Assembly: GCF_029892425.1 (NCBI RefSeq)
Contig: NZ_JARXWB010000051.1
Location: 1 to 39,760 of the forward strand
Source: Bradyrhizobium sp. BR13661
GTDB lineage: Bacteria; Pseudomonadota; Alphaproteobacteria; Rhizobiales; Xanthobacteraceae
Length of the DNA: 39,760 bases
Reading direction: 5' to 3'
Position numbers and translations under genes: made by a program. Numbering within the stretch: the stretch's first letter is position 1; every line of letters begins with the position of its first letter. The notes below the pieces were generated by a model. That model worked only from the letters and a program-made list of their open reading frames with translations, had not been told where the DNA came from and ran no database searches. Shown in pieces: positions 16,892 through 25,794 of the stretch.

Positions 16892-18133
16892 TCAGTTCAG
16901 CGGTGCGGAGCGCAGCTCATTGGCCTCGCGGGCCGAGACCGGCGAGCCGCGATTGCCCCAGGCGGTGCGGATGTAGGAGACGACGGCGGCGACCTCGTTG
17001 TCGGAGAGCAGGCCGGCAAACGGCGGCATGCCATACGGCATCGGATTGCCCTTGGTGCCCGGCGGATAGCCGCCATTGAGCACCATCCGGATCGGGTTGA
17101 CCGCCGACTGCATCTCGATCGACTGGTTGTTGGCGAGCGGCGGCCAGTGTGGCGGCTTGCCTTCGCCCTGCGCGCCATGACAGCTCGCGCAATTCTTGTC
17201 GTAGACAGTCTTGCCAAGACTGATCAGCAGGCTGCTCTCGGCGTTCGGCAACACCGTGCTTGCCGGCGGCGGCGTCGAGCCTTCCGCGATGCCCTTGAGG
17301 TACACCGCCATCGCCTTGGTGTCGGCATCATTGAGGTATTGCAGACTGTTGTGCACGACCTCGGCCATCGGGCCGTAGACCACGCCGCGCGCGGAGACGC
17401 CGGTCTGCAAGAGATCGGTAATGTCCTTGATGCTCCAGTCGCCGAGGCCCGCCTCGCGGTTGGAGGTCAGCGAGGGCGCGTACCAGTTCTGCATCGGGAT
17501 CAGGCCGCCCTTGAAGGCATCCGACTGCGAAGTGCCGCCGAGCGCGTTGATCGGCGAATGGCACATGCCGCAATGGCCGAGACCTTCGACCAGATACGCG
17601 CCGCGATTCCATTCCGCCGATTTAGTCGGATCGGGCTTGAATTCGCCCTCGCTGAAGAACAGCGTGCGCCAGCCGAGAATGAGCTGGCGGTTGTCGTAGG
17701 GGAAGCGCAGCTCGTGCTGCCGGTCCCTCTGGTTCACGGGCTCGATCGAACGCAAATACGCGAAGATCGCGTCGCTGTCGGCGCGCGTGACCTTGGTGTA
17801 GGAGGCGAACGGCATCGCCGGATAGATCAGCCCGCCATCAGGAAAGCGGCCGCTATGCATGGTCCGGTAAAAATCGTCGGCAGTCCATTTGCCGATCCCG
17901 GCCTCCGGATCCGGCGTGATGTTGGTCGTGTAGATCGTGCCGAACGGGGTCGGCATGGCGCGACCGCCGGCGAACAGACGGCCCTCGGGTGCGGTATGGC
18001 AGGCGGTGCAATCGCCGGCGCGGGCGAGATATTCGCCGCGCGCGATGATGTCGCTGTTCTTGTCCTGAGCCTGCGCAGCCGTTGTGACCGCGGCGAGAGC
18101 GAGCAGTGCGATCGATAGTTTCGAGCCCATCAT
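16892..18133 (-). CDS. Triheme cytochrome c (alcohol-dehydrogenase cytochrome subunit-like)
   Basis: 413 residues from ATG 18133, with GAGG about four bases upstream (a TTG at 18145 in frame is less likely). Signal peptide KLSIALLALAAVTTAAQA. Three heme-c sites: CTACH (42-46), CGMCH and CASCH, each in its own cytochrome domain, with the motif RGEYLARAGDCTACH and NRGAYLVEGLGHCGMCH. This is the architecture of the triheme cytochrome subunit of membrane-bound alcohol and gluconate dehydrogenases, but no dehydrogenase gene is present here. In this operon it more likely acts as an electron donor to the oxidase, or links it to a periplasmic dehydrogenase encoded elsewhere. Confidence 0.87.
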   Translation of the reverse strand: MMGSKLSIALLALAAVTTAAQAQDKNSDIIARGEYLARAGDCTACHTAPEGRLFAGGRAMPTPFGTIYTTNITPDPEAGIGKWTADDFYRTMHSGRFPDGGLIYPAMPFASYTKVTRADSDAIFAYLRSIEPVNQRDRQHELRFPYDNRQLILGWRTLFFSEGEFKPDPTKSAEWNRGAYLVEGLGHCGMCHSPINALGGTSQSDAFKGGLIPMQNWYAPSLTSNREAGLGDWSIKDITDLLQTGVSARGVVYGPMAEVVHNSLQYLNDADTKAMAVYLKGIAEGSTPPPASTVLPNAESSLLISLGKTVYDKNCASCHGAQGEGKPPHWPPLANNQSIEMQSAVNPIRMVLNGGYPPGTKGNPMPYGMPPFAGLLSDNEVAAVVSYIRTAWGNRGSPVSAREANELRSAPLN

Positions 18134-18141
18134 CCGCCTCG

Positions 18142-18849
18142 TCAATTGGGCTGGCTGCCGCAGCCGAAGGGCAGCGCGTAGGTGCCTTTCGCCACGGGGG
18201 CCGGGTTGTCAGGGGCGGGCCGCGTCGCAAGCCAGGCCGCGACCGCGGTGACGTCGGCCTCGGTCAGATGACCTGCGATGATCTGCATGCAATCAGGCGA
18301 TTTCGCCGTGCGGGTCCCATAGCGCCAGGCGCCGAGCTGGGCGCTGACATAAGCGGCGCGTAAACCGAGCAGGCCGGGGATACCGGGCTGCATGCCCGTG
18401 AGTCCCGGACCATGGCAGCTGACGCAGGCCGGAATGTTGCGGCCGGCGTCGCCGCTGGTGGCGAGCAATTCGCCTTGCGCGAGCACGTCCTTGCTGACTT
18501 CGCTCGGCGCGGGCTGCGGCAGCGGCGGATGCTCGCCGGCAAAGTATTCCGCCATCGCTTCCAGATACGGATCGGGCAGAAACTCCAGCAGATAGTTCAT
18601 CGGCGGGTATTTTCGCCGGCCGCTGCGGAAGGCGAGCAGCTGGTTGTAGAGATAGCCTGATGGCTTGCCGGCAAGCCGCGGGAAATAGACGTCGCTGGTG
18701 CCTTCGCCCTTGTTGCCGTGACAGGGCGTGCAGGCCTCGACCCGCGCCGCCATCGTGTCAGGCGACTGGTTGGCCGTTTGCGCGGCTGCACTATTAAAGG
18801 CGACCAAGATGACAAGTGTAGCGGCTATCGCCGCATCGCGAGCGAACAC
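18142..18849 (-). CDS. Periplasmic diheme cytochrome c (c4-like)
   Basis: 235 residues from GTG 18849, chosen because GGAGGGCG lies six bases upstream; an upstream TTG (18864) would add five residues. A signal peptide (IAATLVILVAFNSAAAQ) precedes two cytochrome domains, CTPCH (40-44) and CVSCH, separated by GKPSGYLYNQLLAFRSGRRKYPPM, typical of cytochrome c4. It is the first gene of the operon. Its likely role is electron transfer to the oxidase. The next start (18133) is nine bases after its stop. Confidence 0.85.
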   Translation of the reverse strand: MFARDAAIAATLVILVAFNSAAAQTANQSPDTMAARVEACTPCHGNKGEGTSDVYFPRLAGKPSGYLYNQLLAFRSGRRKYPPMNYLLEFLPDPYLEAMAEYFAGEHPPLPQPAPSEVSKDVLAQGELLATSGDAGRNIPACVSCHGPGLTGMQPGIPGLLGLRAAYVSAQLGAWRYGTRTAKSPDCMQIIAGHLTEADVTAVAAWLATRPAPDNPAPVAKGTYALPFGCGSQPN

Positions 18850-19039
18850 GCTGTCGCCCTCCAAAGTGCCGGACCGGTTGATTCCGGATCACAACGTAGA
18901 GCGGCATTATTGCGTCAATATGTTTCGGCGCAAGATCGCGTGGGCGTAATGACGATTTGGTTGCGACATCGCAGCGCACATCATCGTCGATTTGGACAAG
19001 GTTTACGTGCAATTTGAAAAATAAACATGACGCGACGGT
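18850..19039. other. Upstream region of the oxidase operon
   Basis: No gene. On the minus strand a TTGACG (18918-18913) could be a -35 element, but I see no good -10. A short palindrome TATTG-CGT-CAATA lies at 18908-18920, and a TGAT/ATCA pair at 18878-18892. The latter has a five-base spacing and lies only 29 bases before the start codon, so it is not a normal FNR/FixK activator site. Confidence 0.4.
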
Positions 19040-19620
19040 CTCGCGACGCGTTGCGCCCGAGCTTTGCTTCGTCGTGCCACCCTCCGATGTCAGAGGGTGC
19101 AGGGAAGGCCGGGTGCCGACTGGCACCCACGGTCCACTGTGCGAATATTGCGCTACAAGAGGCTGCACAGCGGCATACAGGTGAAGCCAAACACACGGCC
19201 TTCCCTGCGCAGTGGGTTGACGGCTTATGCCGAGCTCTCCCCGGGGAGCGATGCACTATTGCCCCCGTCGCCTTGCAGATGACTGATGGGCGGGCCCGGT
19301 TGGGCCGCATCCATCACCACAAGACTTGACGCACAGACTCCGGGCGTCAGGACGACACGGTTTTGCCGTACGCAGTCACACCCGTCGTGTGCGCAAGGCC
19401 TTCGCTCACGGTTGCCCGCCCTGCAAAAACCTTCGCGCGGCATGACTGACGTCCACCACGGCTCACCCCACGTTCGTGACGATCGCGATACGCCCCTCTG
19501 ACCGGGATGAGGTGGCGGATGTCTACTGCAAATCAGAAATTCGGCAAAGCGGAATATTTTCGCGCGCGTCGGTTGACCGAGCCACAGTGTGTTTTGCCCG
19601 TCAGGCAACACAAGGAATAG
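19040..19620. repeat. Probable dispersed non-coding repeat of Bradyrhizobium type
   Basis: About 580 bases with no supportable gene but with wording I recognise as recurring between genes in Bradyrhizobium and Rhodopseudomonas, such as CCACCCTCCGATGTCAGAGG, GGCCTTCCCTGCGCAGTGGG, CTGACCGGGATGAGGTGGCG and TTTTCGCGCGCGTCGGTTGA. It includes short hairpins, for example TGTTTTGCC / GGCAACACA at 19590-19612. Copy number cannot be seen from one window; identity as a repeat rests on memory, not on a search. Confidence 0.5.
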
Positions 19621-19623
19621 GTG

Positions 19624-19686
19624 CGTAGGGTGGGTTACGCCTCGCGGCTCGCGCTTCGCGCAGCCACGATGCTAGCCCACCCTACG
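19624..19686. repeat. REP-like inverted repeat (GTAGGGTGGG type)
   Basis: CGTAGGGTGGGTTA (19624-19637) and TAGCCCACCCTACG (19673-19686) form a 14-bp stem with one G-T pair, enclosing a second GC-rich inner stem. The GTAGGGTGGG core is a common intergenic palindrome in this group. It ends 23 bases beyond the end of the cinA-type gene and could fold in its mRNA. Confidence 0.65.
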
Positions 19687-19709
19687 AAACTACGAAACGA
19701 CGAGACTGC

Positions 19710-20321
19710 TCAGCCCCGCGGCGACCGGGGCGTTCTGCGCTTCGCCGCGTGCCGGCGCGGCGAGCGTGTCACGCGAGGGCGAAGGCGGGTTGCCGCGGCT
19801 GCGCGGCGTGGCTTGGTTGCGGCTTGCGGACCGCGGGCGAGCTCCATCAGCATGCGCAGCGCCTCGACCACCGCGCGCTGGCGCACGGCGGTGCGGCCGA
19901 TCGCGCCAAAGCGCTGCTCGCGATGGATGATTCGGCCATCGCGCGCGGCGGCGGCGAAATGGACGAGGCCGACCGGCTTGCCCGGGGTCGCGCCGCCGGG
20001 GCCGGCGATGCCGGTGATGGCAACGGCGAGATCGACGCCAGCCCGCTCAAGCGCGCCAACCGCCATCGCGGTCGCGGTCTCCTTGCTGACAGCGCCGAAA
20101 TTCGTGAGCGTTGAGGCCTCGACCCCGAGCATCGCGCGCTTGGCGTCGTTGGAATAGGTGACGAAGCCGCGGTCGATGACGTCAGACGAGCCGGGGATGT
20201 CGGTCAGCGCGCCGGCGACGAGGCCTCCGGTGCAGGACTCGGCGGTCGCGATCGTCAGCTTGCGCATCCGGCAGAGATCGAGCAGCGAGCGGGAGAGGGC
20301 GCGTGCGTCGCTGCCGGCCAT
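19710..20321 (-). CDS. pncC: CinA-family nicotinamide-nucleotide amidohydrolase
   Basis: 203 residues. One CinA C-terminal domain (about 8-160): IATAESCTGGLVAGALTDIPG, VIDRGFVTYSNDAKRAMLGV and VAITGIAGPGGATPGKPVG are the family signatures. The enzyme deamidates nicotinamide mononucleotide for NAD recycling. From about residue 160 the protein has an Arg/Lys/Ala/Pro-rich tail (ARGPQAATKPRRAAAATRLR onward) of roughly 40 residues that is not part of the family and runs up to the adjoining repeats; it may be a secondary extension. It starts four bases after ispDF ends, so both are in one operon. Confidence 0.88.
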   Translation of the reverse strand: MAGSDARALSRSLLDLCRMRKLTIATAESCTGGLVAGALTDIPGSSDVIDRGFVTYSNDAKRAMLGVEASTLTNFGAVSKETATAMAVGALERAGVDLAVAITGIAGPGGATPGKPVGLVHFAAAARDGRIIHREQRFGAIGRTAVRQRAVVEALRMLMELARGPQAATKPRRAAAATRLRPRVTRSPRRHAAKRRTPRSPRG

Positions 20322-20325
20322 GGCC

Positions 20326-21507
20326 TTACGCGCTCCAGGGAAGACGAATGGTGGCGCTCGCGGTGGCCGCGATGCCTTCCTCGCGGCCGGTGAAGCCGAG
20401 CCGCTCGCTGGTCGTGGCCTTCACGGCGACGCGGGAGATGTCGACGCCGGAGATCTCGGCGATGCGCGCGCGCATGACATCGCGCAAGGGGCCGATCTTC
20501 GGCCGCTCGCAGATCATCGTCACTTCGAGATTGGCGACGCGGCCGCCGCGCGCCGTGACGCGCTCGATGGCGTATTTCAGGAACTGGTCGGAGGAGGCGC
20601 CCTTCCACTTCGCGTCGCTCGGCGGAAAGTGCGAGCCGATGTCGCCGTCGGCCAGTGCGCCGAGGATCGCATCAACCAGCGCATGCAGGCCGACGTCACC
20701 GTCGGAATGTGCCAGGAAGCCCTTCGTGTGCGGCACGCGCACGCCGCACAGCATGAGGTGGTCGCCTTCACCGAAGGCATGCACGTCGTAGCCCGTGCCG
20801 GTCCTGATATCGCCGAGCAGGCTGGCCAGGCGCGCTTCCTCGCGCACGAAATCCTCGGGAGTGGTGAGCTTCATGTTCGCAACATCGCCTTCAAAGGTCG
20901 CAACCGTCAATCCCGCCCATTCGGCGATGGCGGCGTCATCGGTGAAATCGCTGCGGCCTTCCTTTGCCGCGCGACGATGCGCTTCGAGGATGACGTCGAA
21001 ACGAAAGGATTGCGGCGTCTGCGCGATTCGCAAACGCGCCCGGTCCGGCGTGTCCTCGACATCGCCGCTCGCGCCGGTGACCTTGATGGTGTCGGTCACG
21101 GGGACGACGGGGATCGCGGCGCCGGTGCGGCTTGCTGCCTCGATCGCGCGCGAGATCACGCCTGAAGAGACGAAGGGACGCGCCGCGTCGTGGATCAGCA
21201 CGATGTCCGGCTTGTGCCTGGCAAGGGCTTCGAGACCTGCCAGAACCGAGGCCTGACGCGTCGCGCCGCCATGGGTCGGCGCCTCATGCTTCAGTCCTGC
21301 GACCGCTGTCGTGAATACGGCGCTGTCGTCAGGGTTCACCACCGGCTGTACGGCAAAGATTTCGGGATGCGTGGTGAAGGCTTCCATCGCGCGGTAGATC
21401 ACGGGCACGCCGCCGATCTCCCGATACTGCTTCGGCCCGCCGGCGCCTGCGCGCAGGCCACGCCCGGCCGCGACGAGAACGACTGCAGTGCGCTGTGAAT
21501 TCGCCAT
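20326..21507 (-). CDS. ispDF: Bifunctional IspD/IspF of the MEP isoprenoid pathway
   Basis: 393 residues from ATG 21507 (an upstream in-frame extension to 21639 lacks family sequence). The N-terminal half is IspD, 2-C-methyl-D-erythritol 4-phosphate cytidylyltransferase: VVLVAAGRGLRAGAGGPKQY, VLIHDAARPFVSS and AQTPQSFRFD. The C-terminal half is IspF, 2,4-cyclodiphosphate synthase: GTGYDVHAFGEGDHLMLCGV, HSDGDVGLHALVDAILGALA and DIGSHFPPSD, with the metal-binding Asp-x-His. The fusion is normal in alphaproteobacteria. Both active sites look intact. Confidence 0.96.
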   Translation of the reverse strand: MANSQRTAVVLVAAGRGLRAGAGGPKQYREIGGVPVIYRAMEAFTTHPEIFAVQPVVNPDDSAVFTTAVAGLKHEAPTHGGATRQASVLAGLEALARHKPDIVLIHDAARPFVSSGVISRAIEAASRTGAAIPVVPVTDTIKVTGASGDVEDTPDRARLRIAQTPQSFRFDVILEAHRRAAKEGRSDFTDDAAIAEWAGLTVATFEGDVANMKLTTPEDFVREEARLASLLGDIRTGTGYDVHAFGEGDHLMLCGVRVPHTKGFLAHSDGDVGLHALVDAILGALADGDIGSHFPPSDAKWKGASSDQFLKYAIERVTARGGRVANLEVTMICERPKIGPLRDVMRARIAEISGVDISRVAVKATTSERLGFTGREEGIAATASATIRLPWSA

Positions 21508-21586
21508 AGAACTCAAATATTCAACTGTTAAGGGAAGAGTCGGGAGCGGGGTGATTGCCGGCATGCCTCTAGCACGGCAGGCCCGC

Positions 21587-21607
21587 AAAAAAAGGGGGTT
21601 TCCCCGG
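21587..21607 (-). terminator. Terminator-like hairpin in the ispDF leader
   Basis: Read on the minus strand this is CCGGGG-AAA-CCCC followed by C and seven T. It looks like a small intrinsic terminator lying about 80 bases before the ispDF start codon. The stem is short (4-5 bp). It could end a short leader or antisense transcript, or act as an attenuator. Confidence 0.4.
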
Positions 21608-21685
21608 ATTGTGGGATTCAGCATTTTGCTGCACTGCACTTGAAAGATCTGCAGAACTGTCTAAACTGTAGGCATGACGCTTGAC

Positions 21686-21702
21686 TGCACAAGAATTGTG
21701 CG
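21686..21702 (+). promoter_or_regulatory. Near-consensus NtrC binding site before dusB-ntrBC
   Basis: TGCAC (21686-21690), seven bases, GTGCG (21698-21702): one base off the palindromic NtrC consensus TGCAC-N7-GTGCA. It overlaps a TTGACT (21681-21686) that could be a -35 element. An operator on its own promoter would allow NtrC to repress the operon, as described for the ntrBC operon of rhizobia. Function is inferred from the match and position. Confidence 0.55.
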
Positions 21703-21713
21703 CAAGATAGATC

Positions 21714-22790
21714 ATGGCAGGCGCGATGAGGCGCTGCCCACGCAACGAGACCCCCGTGACCGGCCCGGCAGTATCAGGCTCTAAGCCGTTGAAAATAGGC
21801 GATATTGAAATCGCCAATCCGGTCTTCCTGGCACCGATGTCGGGGGTGACGGACTCGCCCGTTCGCCGGCTCGCCGCCGAGCTGGGAGCAGGTTTGGTCG
21901 TCTCCGAAATGACCGCCAGCGATGAGCTCGCCAACGGCCACCGGATGTCGCGGTTGCGCTGCGAAGCCACCGGCGTCGGCCCGCACGTGGTCCAACTCGC
22001 CGGCTGCGAAGCGCGCTGGATGGCGGAAGGCGCCCGGATCGCCGAGGCCGAGGGCGCCGATATCATCGACATCAACATGGGCTGTCCGGCCCGTCACGTC
22101 ACCGGCGGCCAGTCGGGCTCGGCGCTGATGCGCGATCTCGATCACGCCGTGAGCCTGATCGAGGCGACGATATCGGCGGTGAAGGTCCCGGTGACGCTGA
22201 AGATGCGGCTTGGCTGGGACGATCGCACCCGCAACGCGCCGGAATTGGCGCGGCGCGCGGAAGCCGCCGGCATCAAGCTCGTCACCGTCCATGGCCGCAC
22301 CCGCTGCCAATTCTACAAGGGCGAGGCCGATTGGGAGGCGATCCGCGCCGTGCGCGAGGCCATCTCCATTCCGCTCGTCGTCAACGGCGACATCACCACT
22401 TACGAGAAGGCGCTCGCGGCGCTCGAAGCCTCCGGCGCCGATGCCGTGATGATCGGCCGCGGCGCGAACGGTCAGCCTTGGCTCCCCGGCGAGATCGGCC
22501 GCCGCCTGAAGGGCGGGGCGGTGGAAGCCACGCCCGCGCTCGCAATGCAGCTCCACTATATCCGCACGCTCTACGAGGGCGTCTGCGCGCTCTATGGCCT
22601 GCGCGTCGGCCTCAGGCATGCGCGCAAGCATCTCGGCTGGGCGCTCGATGTCGCGGCCGATTCGAGCCGCGCACCTGTCGAAACGCTGAAGGCCTGGCGC
22701 CGGAAGATTCTCACATCCGAGGATCCGCGTCTCGTCCACGAGTCGCTGCAGGATGCCTTCGACGATTTCGCATGGAGCGCTGCTGCATGA
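21714..22790 (+). CDS. dusB: tRNA-dihydrouridine synthase (NifR3 type)
   Basis: 358 residues from ATG 21714; ATG 21726 and GTG 21759 are possible later starts, and the family homology begins only at KPLKIGDIEIANPVFLAPMS. It is an FMN enzyme that reduces uridine in the tRNA D-loop. Signatures: MSGVTDSPVRRLAAELG, INMGCPARHVTGGQSGSALM with the catalytic Cys in GCP, KMRLGWDD, TVHGRTRCQFYKG, VVNGDI and MIGRGANGQPWL. It overlaps ntrB by four bases (ATGA), the usual nifR3-ntrBC operon. Confidence 0.96.
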   Translation: MAGAMRRCPRNETPVTGPAVSGSKPLKIGDIEIANPVFLAPMSGVTDSPVRRLAAELGAGLVVSEMTASDELANGHRMSRLRCEATGVGPHVVQLAGCEARWMAEGARIAEAEGADIIDINMGCPARHVTGGQSGSALMRDLDHAVSLIEATISAVKVPVTLKMRLGWDDRTRNAPELARRAEAAGIKLVTVHGRTRCQFYKGEADWEAIRAVREAISIPLVVNGDITTYEKALAALEASGADAVMIGRGANGQPWLPGEIGRRLKGGAVEATPALAMQLHYIRTLYEGVCALYGLRVGLRHARKHLGWALDVAADSSRAPVETLKAWRRKILTSEDPRLVHESLQDAFDDFAWSAAA

Positions 22791-23962
22791 GCTCAGTTGC
22801 TGACCATCGCCGGCCGATCCCGTCCGTCAGCGACGCGATCCTGGATGCCTTGCCCAATCCCGTTCTGATGATCGGGCCCGATGGCAAGATCGTCGCCGCC
22901 AACATCGCGACCGAAGCCTTCTTCGATATCTCGACGCAGTTCCTGAAGCGGCAGTCGCTGAAGGAGCTGGTGCCGTTCGGCAGCCCCCTGCTGGCGCTGA
23001 TCGACCAGGTGCGCTCCTCGAACTCGCCGGTCAACGAATACAAGGTCGATCTCGGCACGCCGCGCATGGGCGGCGACCGCCAGGTCGATCTGCATGTCGC
23101 CCCGCTCACCGAGCGGCCCGGCCACATCGTGGTGATGCTGCAGGAACGCTCCATCGCCGACAAGATGGATCGCCAGCTCACCCACCGTAGCGCTGCGCGC
23201 TCGGTGATAGCGCTAGCAGCGATGCTCGCGCATGAGATCAAGAATCCGCTGTCGGGCATCCGTGGCGCCGCGCAACTGCTGGAGCAGCAGGCATCGTCCG
23301 AAGATCGCATGCTGACGCGCCTGATCTGCGACGAGGCCGACCGCATCGTGACGCTGGTCGACCGCATGGAGGTGTTCGGCGACGAACGGCCCGTGGTGCG
23401 CGGCCCCGTCAACATCCATTCGGTACTGGATCACGTGAAGCGGCTGGCGCAGTCGGGCTTTGCCCGCAACATCCGCTTCATCGAGGATTACGATCCCTCG
23501 CTGCCGCCGGTGCTGGCGAACCAGGACCAGCTGATCCAGGTGTTCCTCAATCTGGTGAAGAATGCCGCGGAAGCGCTGATCGACGTGCCCGACGCCGAGA
23601 TCCAGCTCACCACTGCGTTCCGCCCCGGCGTACGCCTGTCAGTCCCCGGTCAAAAATCCCGGGTATCCCTGCCGCTCGAATTCTGCGTGAGGGACAATGG
23701 ACCGGGCGTGCCGGACGATCTTCTGCCCAATTTGTTCGACCCCTTCGTGACCACGAAGCAGACCGGCTCTGGCCTTGGTCTTGCTCTGGTCGCCAAGATC
23801 ATCGGCGATCACGGGGGCATCATCGAATGCGAGTCTCAGCCGCGCAAGACCACCTTTCGCGTGCTGATGCCGATGTACTCGACATCGGTCAAACACGCAG
23901 ATCACAGCAGTCGCGACGGCTCTGCCGGGAAGTCGTCGTCTGCATCACAGGGGGCAAAATGA
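22787..23962 (+). CDS. ntrB: Nitrogen regulation sensor histidine kinase NtrB
   Basis: 391 residues from ATG 22787, whose ATGA overlaps the dusB stop. A soluble kinase with no membrane segment. PAS domain (about 14-125), then H-box AAMLAHEIKNPLSGIRGAAQ with phospho-accepting H149, N-box QVFLNLVKNAAEALI, and G-boxes DNGPGVPDDLLPNLFDPFVT and GSGLGLALVAKI. Under low nitrogen, signalled through PII, it phosphorylates NtrC. It ends nine bases before ntrC. Confidence 0.96.
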   Translation: MSSVADHRRPIPSVSDAILDALPNPVLMIGPDGKIVAANIATEAFFDISTQFLKRQSLKELVPFGSPLLALIDQVRSSNSPVNEYKVDLGTPRMGGDRQVDLHVAPLTERPGHIVVMLQERSIADKMDRQLTHRSAARSVIALAAMLAHEIKNPLSGIRGAAQLLEQQASSEDRMLTRLICDEADRIVTLVDRMEVFGDERPVVRGPVNIHSVLDHVKRLAQSGFARNIRFIEDYDPSLPPVLANQDQLIQVFLNLVKNAAEALIDVPDAEIQLTTAFRPGVRLSVPGQKSRVSLPLEFCVRDNGPGVPDDLLPNLFDPFVTTKQTGSGLGLALVAKIIGDHGGIIECESQPRKTTFRVLMPMYSTSVKHADHSSRDGSAGKSSSASQGAK

Positions 23963-23971
23963 GGATTAACA

Positions 23972-25414
<1,443 letters not shown>

Positions 25415-25431
25415 TCTCTCGGAACGGATGT

Positions 25432-25465
25432 GGCTCAGCTCCCCCTACCCAAGCGGGGCTGAGCC
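25432..25465 (+). terminator. Strong hairpin after ntrC
   Basis: GGCTCAGCTCCCC (25432-25444) pairs with GGGGCTGAGCC (25455-25465) with one bulged T and a 10-base loop, 17 bases after the ntrC stop. There is no T-run. It is a plausible end of the dusB-ntrBC transcript. Confidence 0.5.
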
Positions 25466-25486
25466 TGTCCTCAGCAAGCCTCCCAC

Positions 25487-25633
25487 CTATCTCATCGCGC
25501 GCGCGAGGACCGGCTGCATGTTGGCCATCTCGGCCGTCCGCTCCTGTCGGCTTGTGCCATTGACCAGCAGGTCCGAGGCAACGATCAGCAGAACCACCGC
25601 CGACACCATCATCGCGAGAAATATCCTGTCCAT
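25487..25633 (-). CDS. Possible 48-residue one-helix membrane protein
   Basis: ATG 25633 to TAG 25489-25487 on the minus strand. It would encode a protein starting MDRIFLAMMVSAVVLLIVAS, with one clear membrane helix (about 5-24), and then a hydrophilic end with two Met residues. No Shine-Dalgarno is seen. It is the only candidate in the 380-base gap between ntrC and the autotransporter gene. I cannot rule out chance. Confidence 0.3.
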   Translation of the reverse strand: MDRIFLAMMVSAVVLLIVASDLLVNGTSRQERTAEMANMQPVLARAMR

Positions 25634-25794
25634 GCCGGGTCAAGCCGGAATGGCCGGATTCTGTTCCCGGCATCGTGTGCTCGGCTACCGTGGCGTGCAC
25701 TGGAACTCCCTGACGCGGCGTGGTAGGGGAACGCCCGGAATGAGGCCTTTTGACGCAGACGCGCCTGATGTGCGCGCGCTGCGGAAGGTGGGTT

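Noticed and set aside
18878..18892. TTGAT-N5-ATCAC as an FNR/FixK site for the oxidase operon
   Set aside because: The spacing is one base too long for the FNR/FixK palindrome, and the site is only 29 bases before the start codon, where it could not activate a promoter normally.
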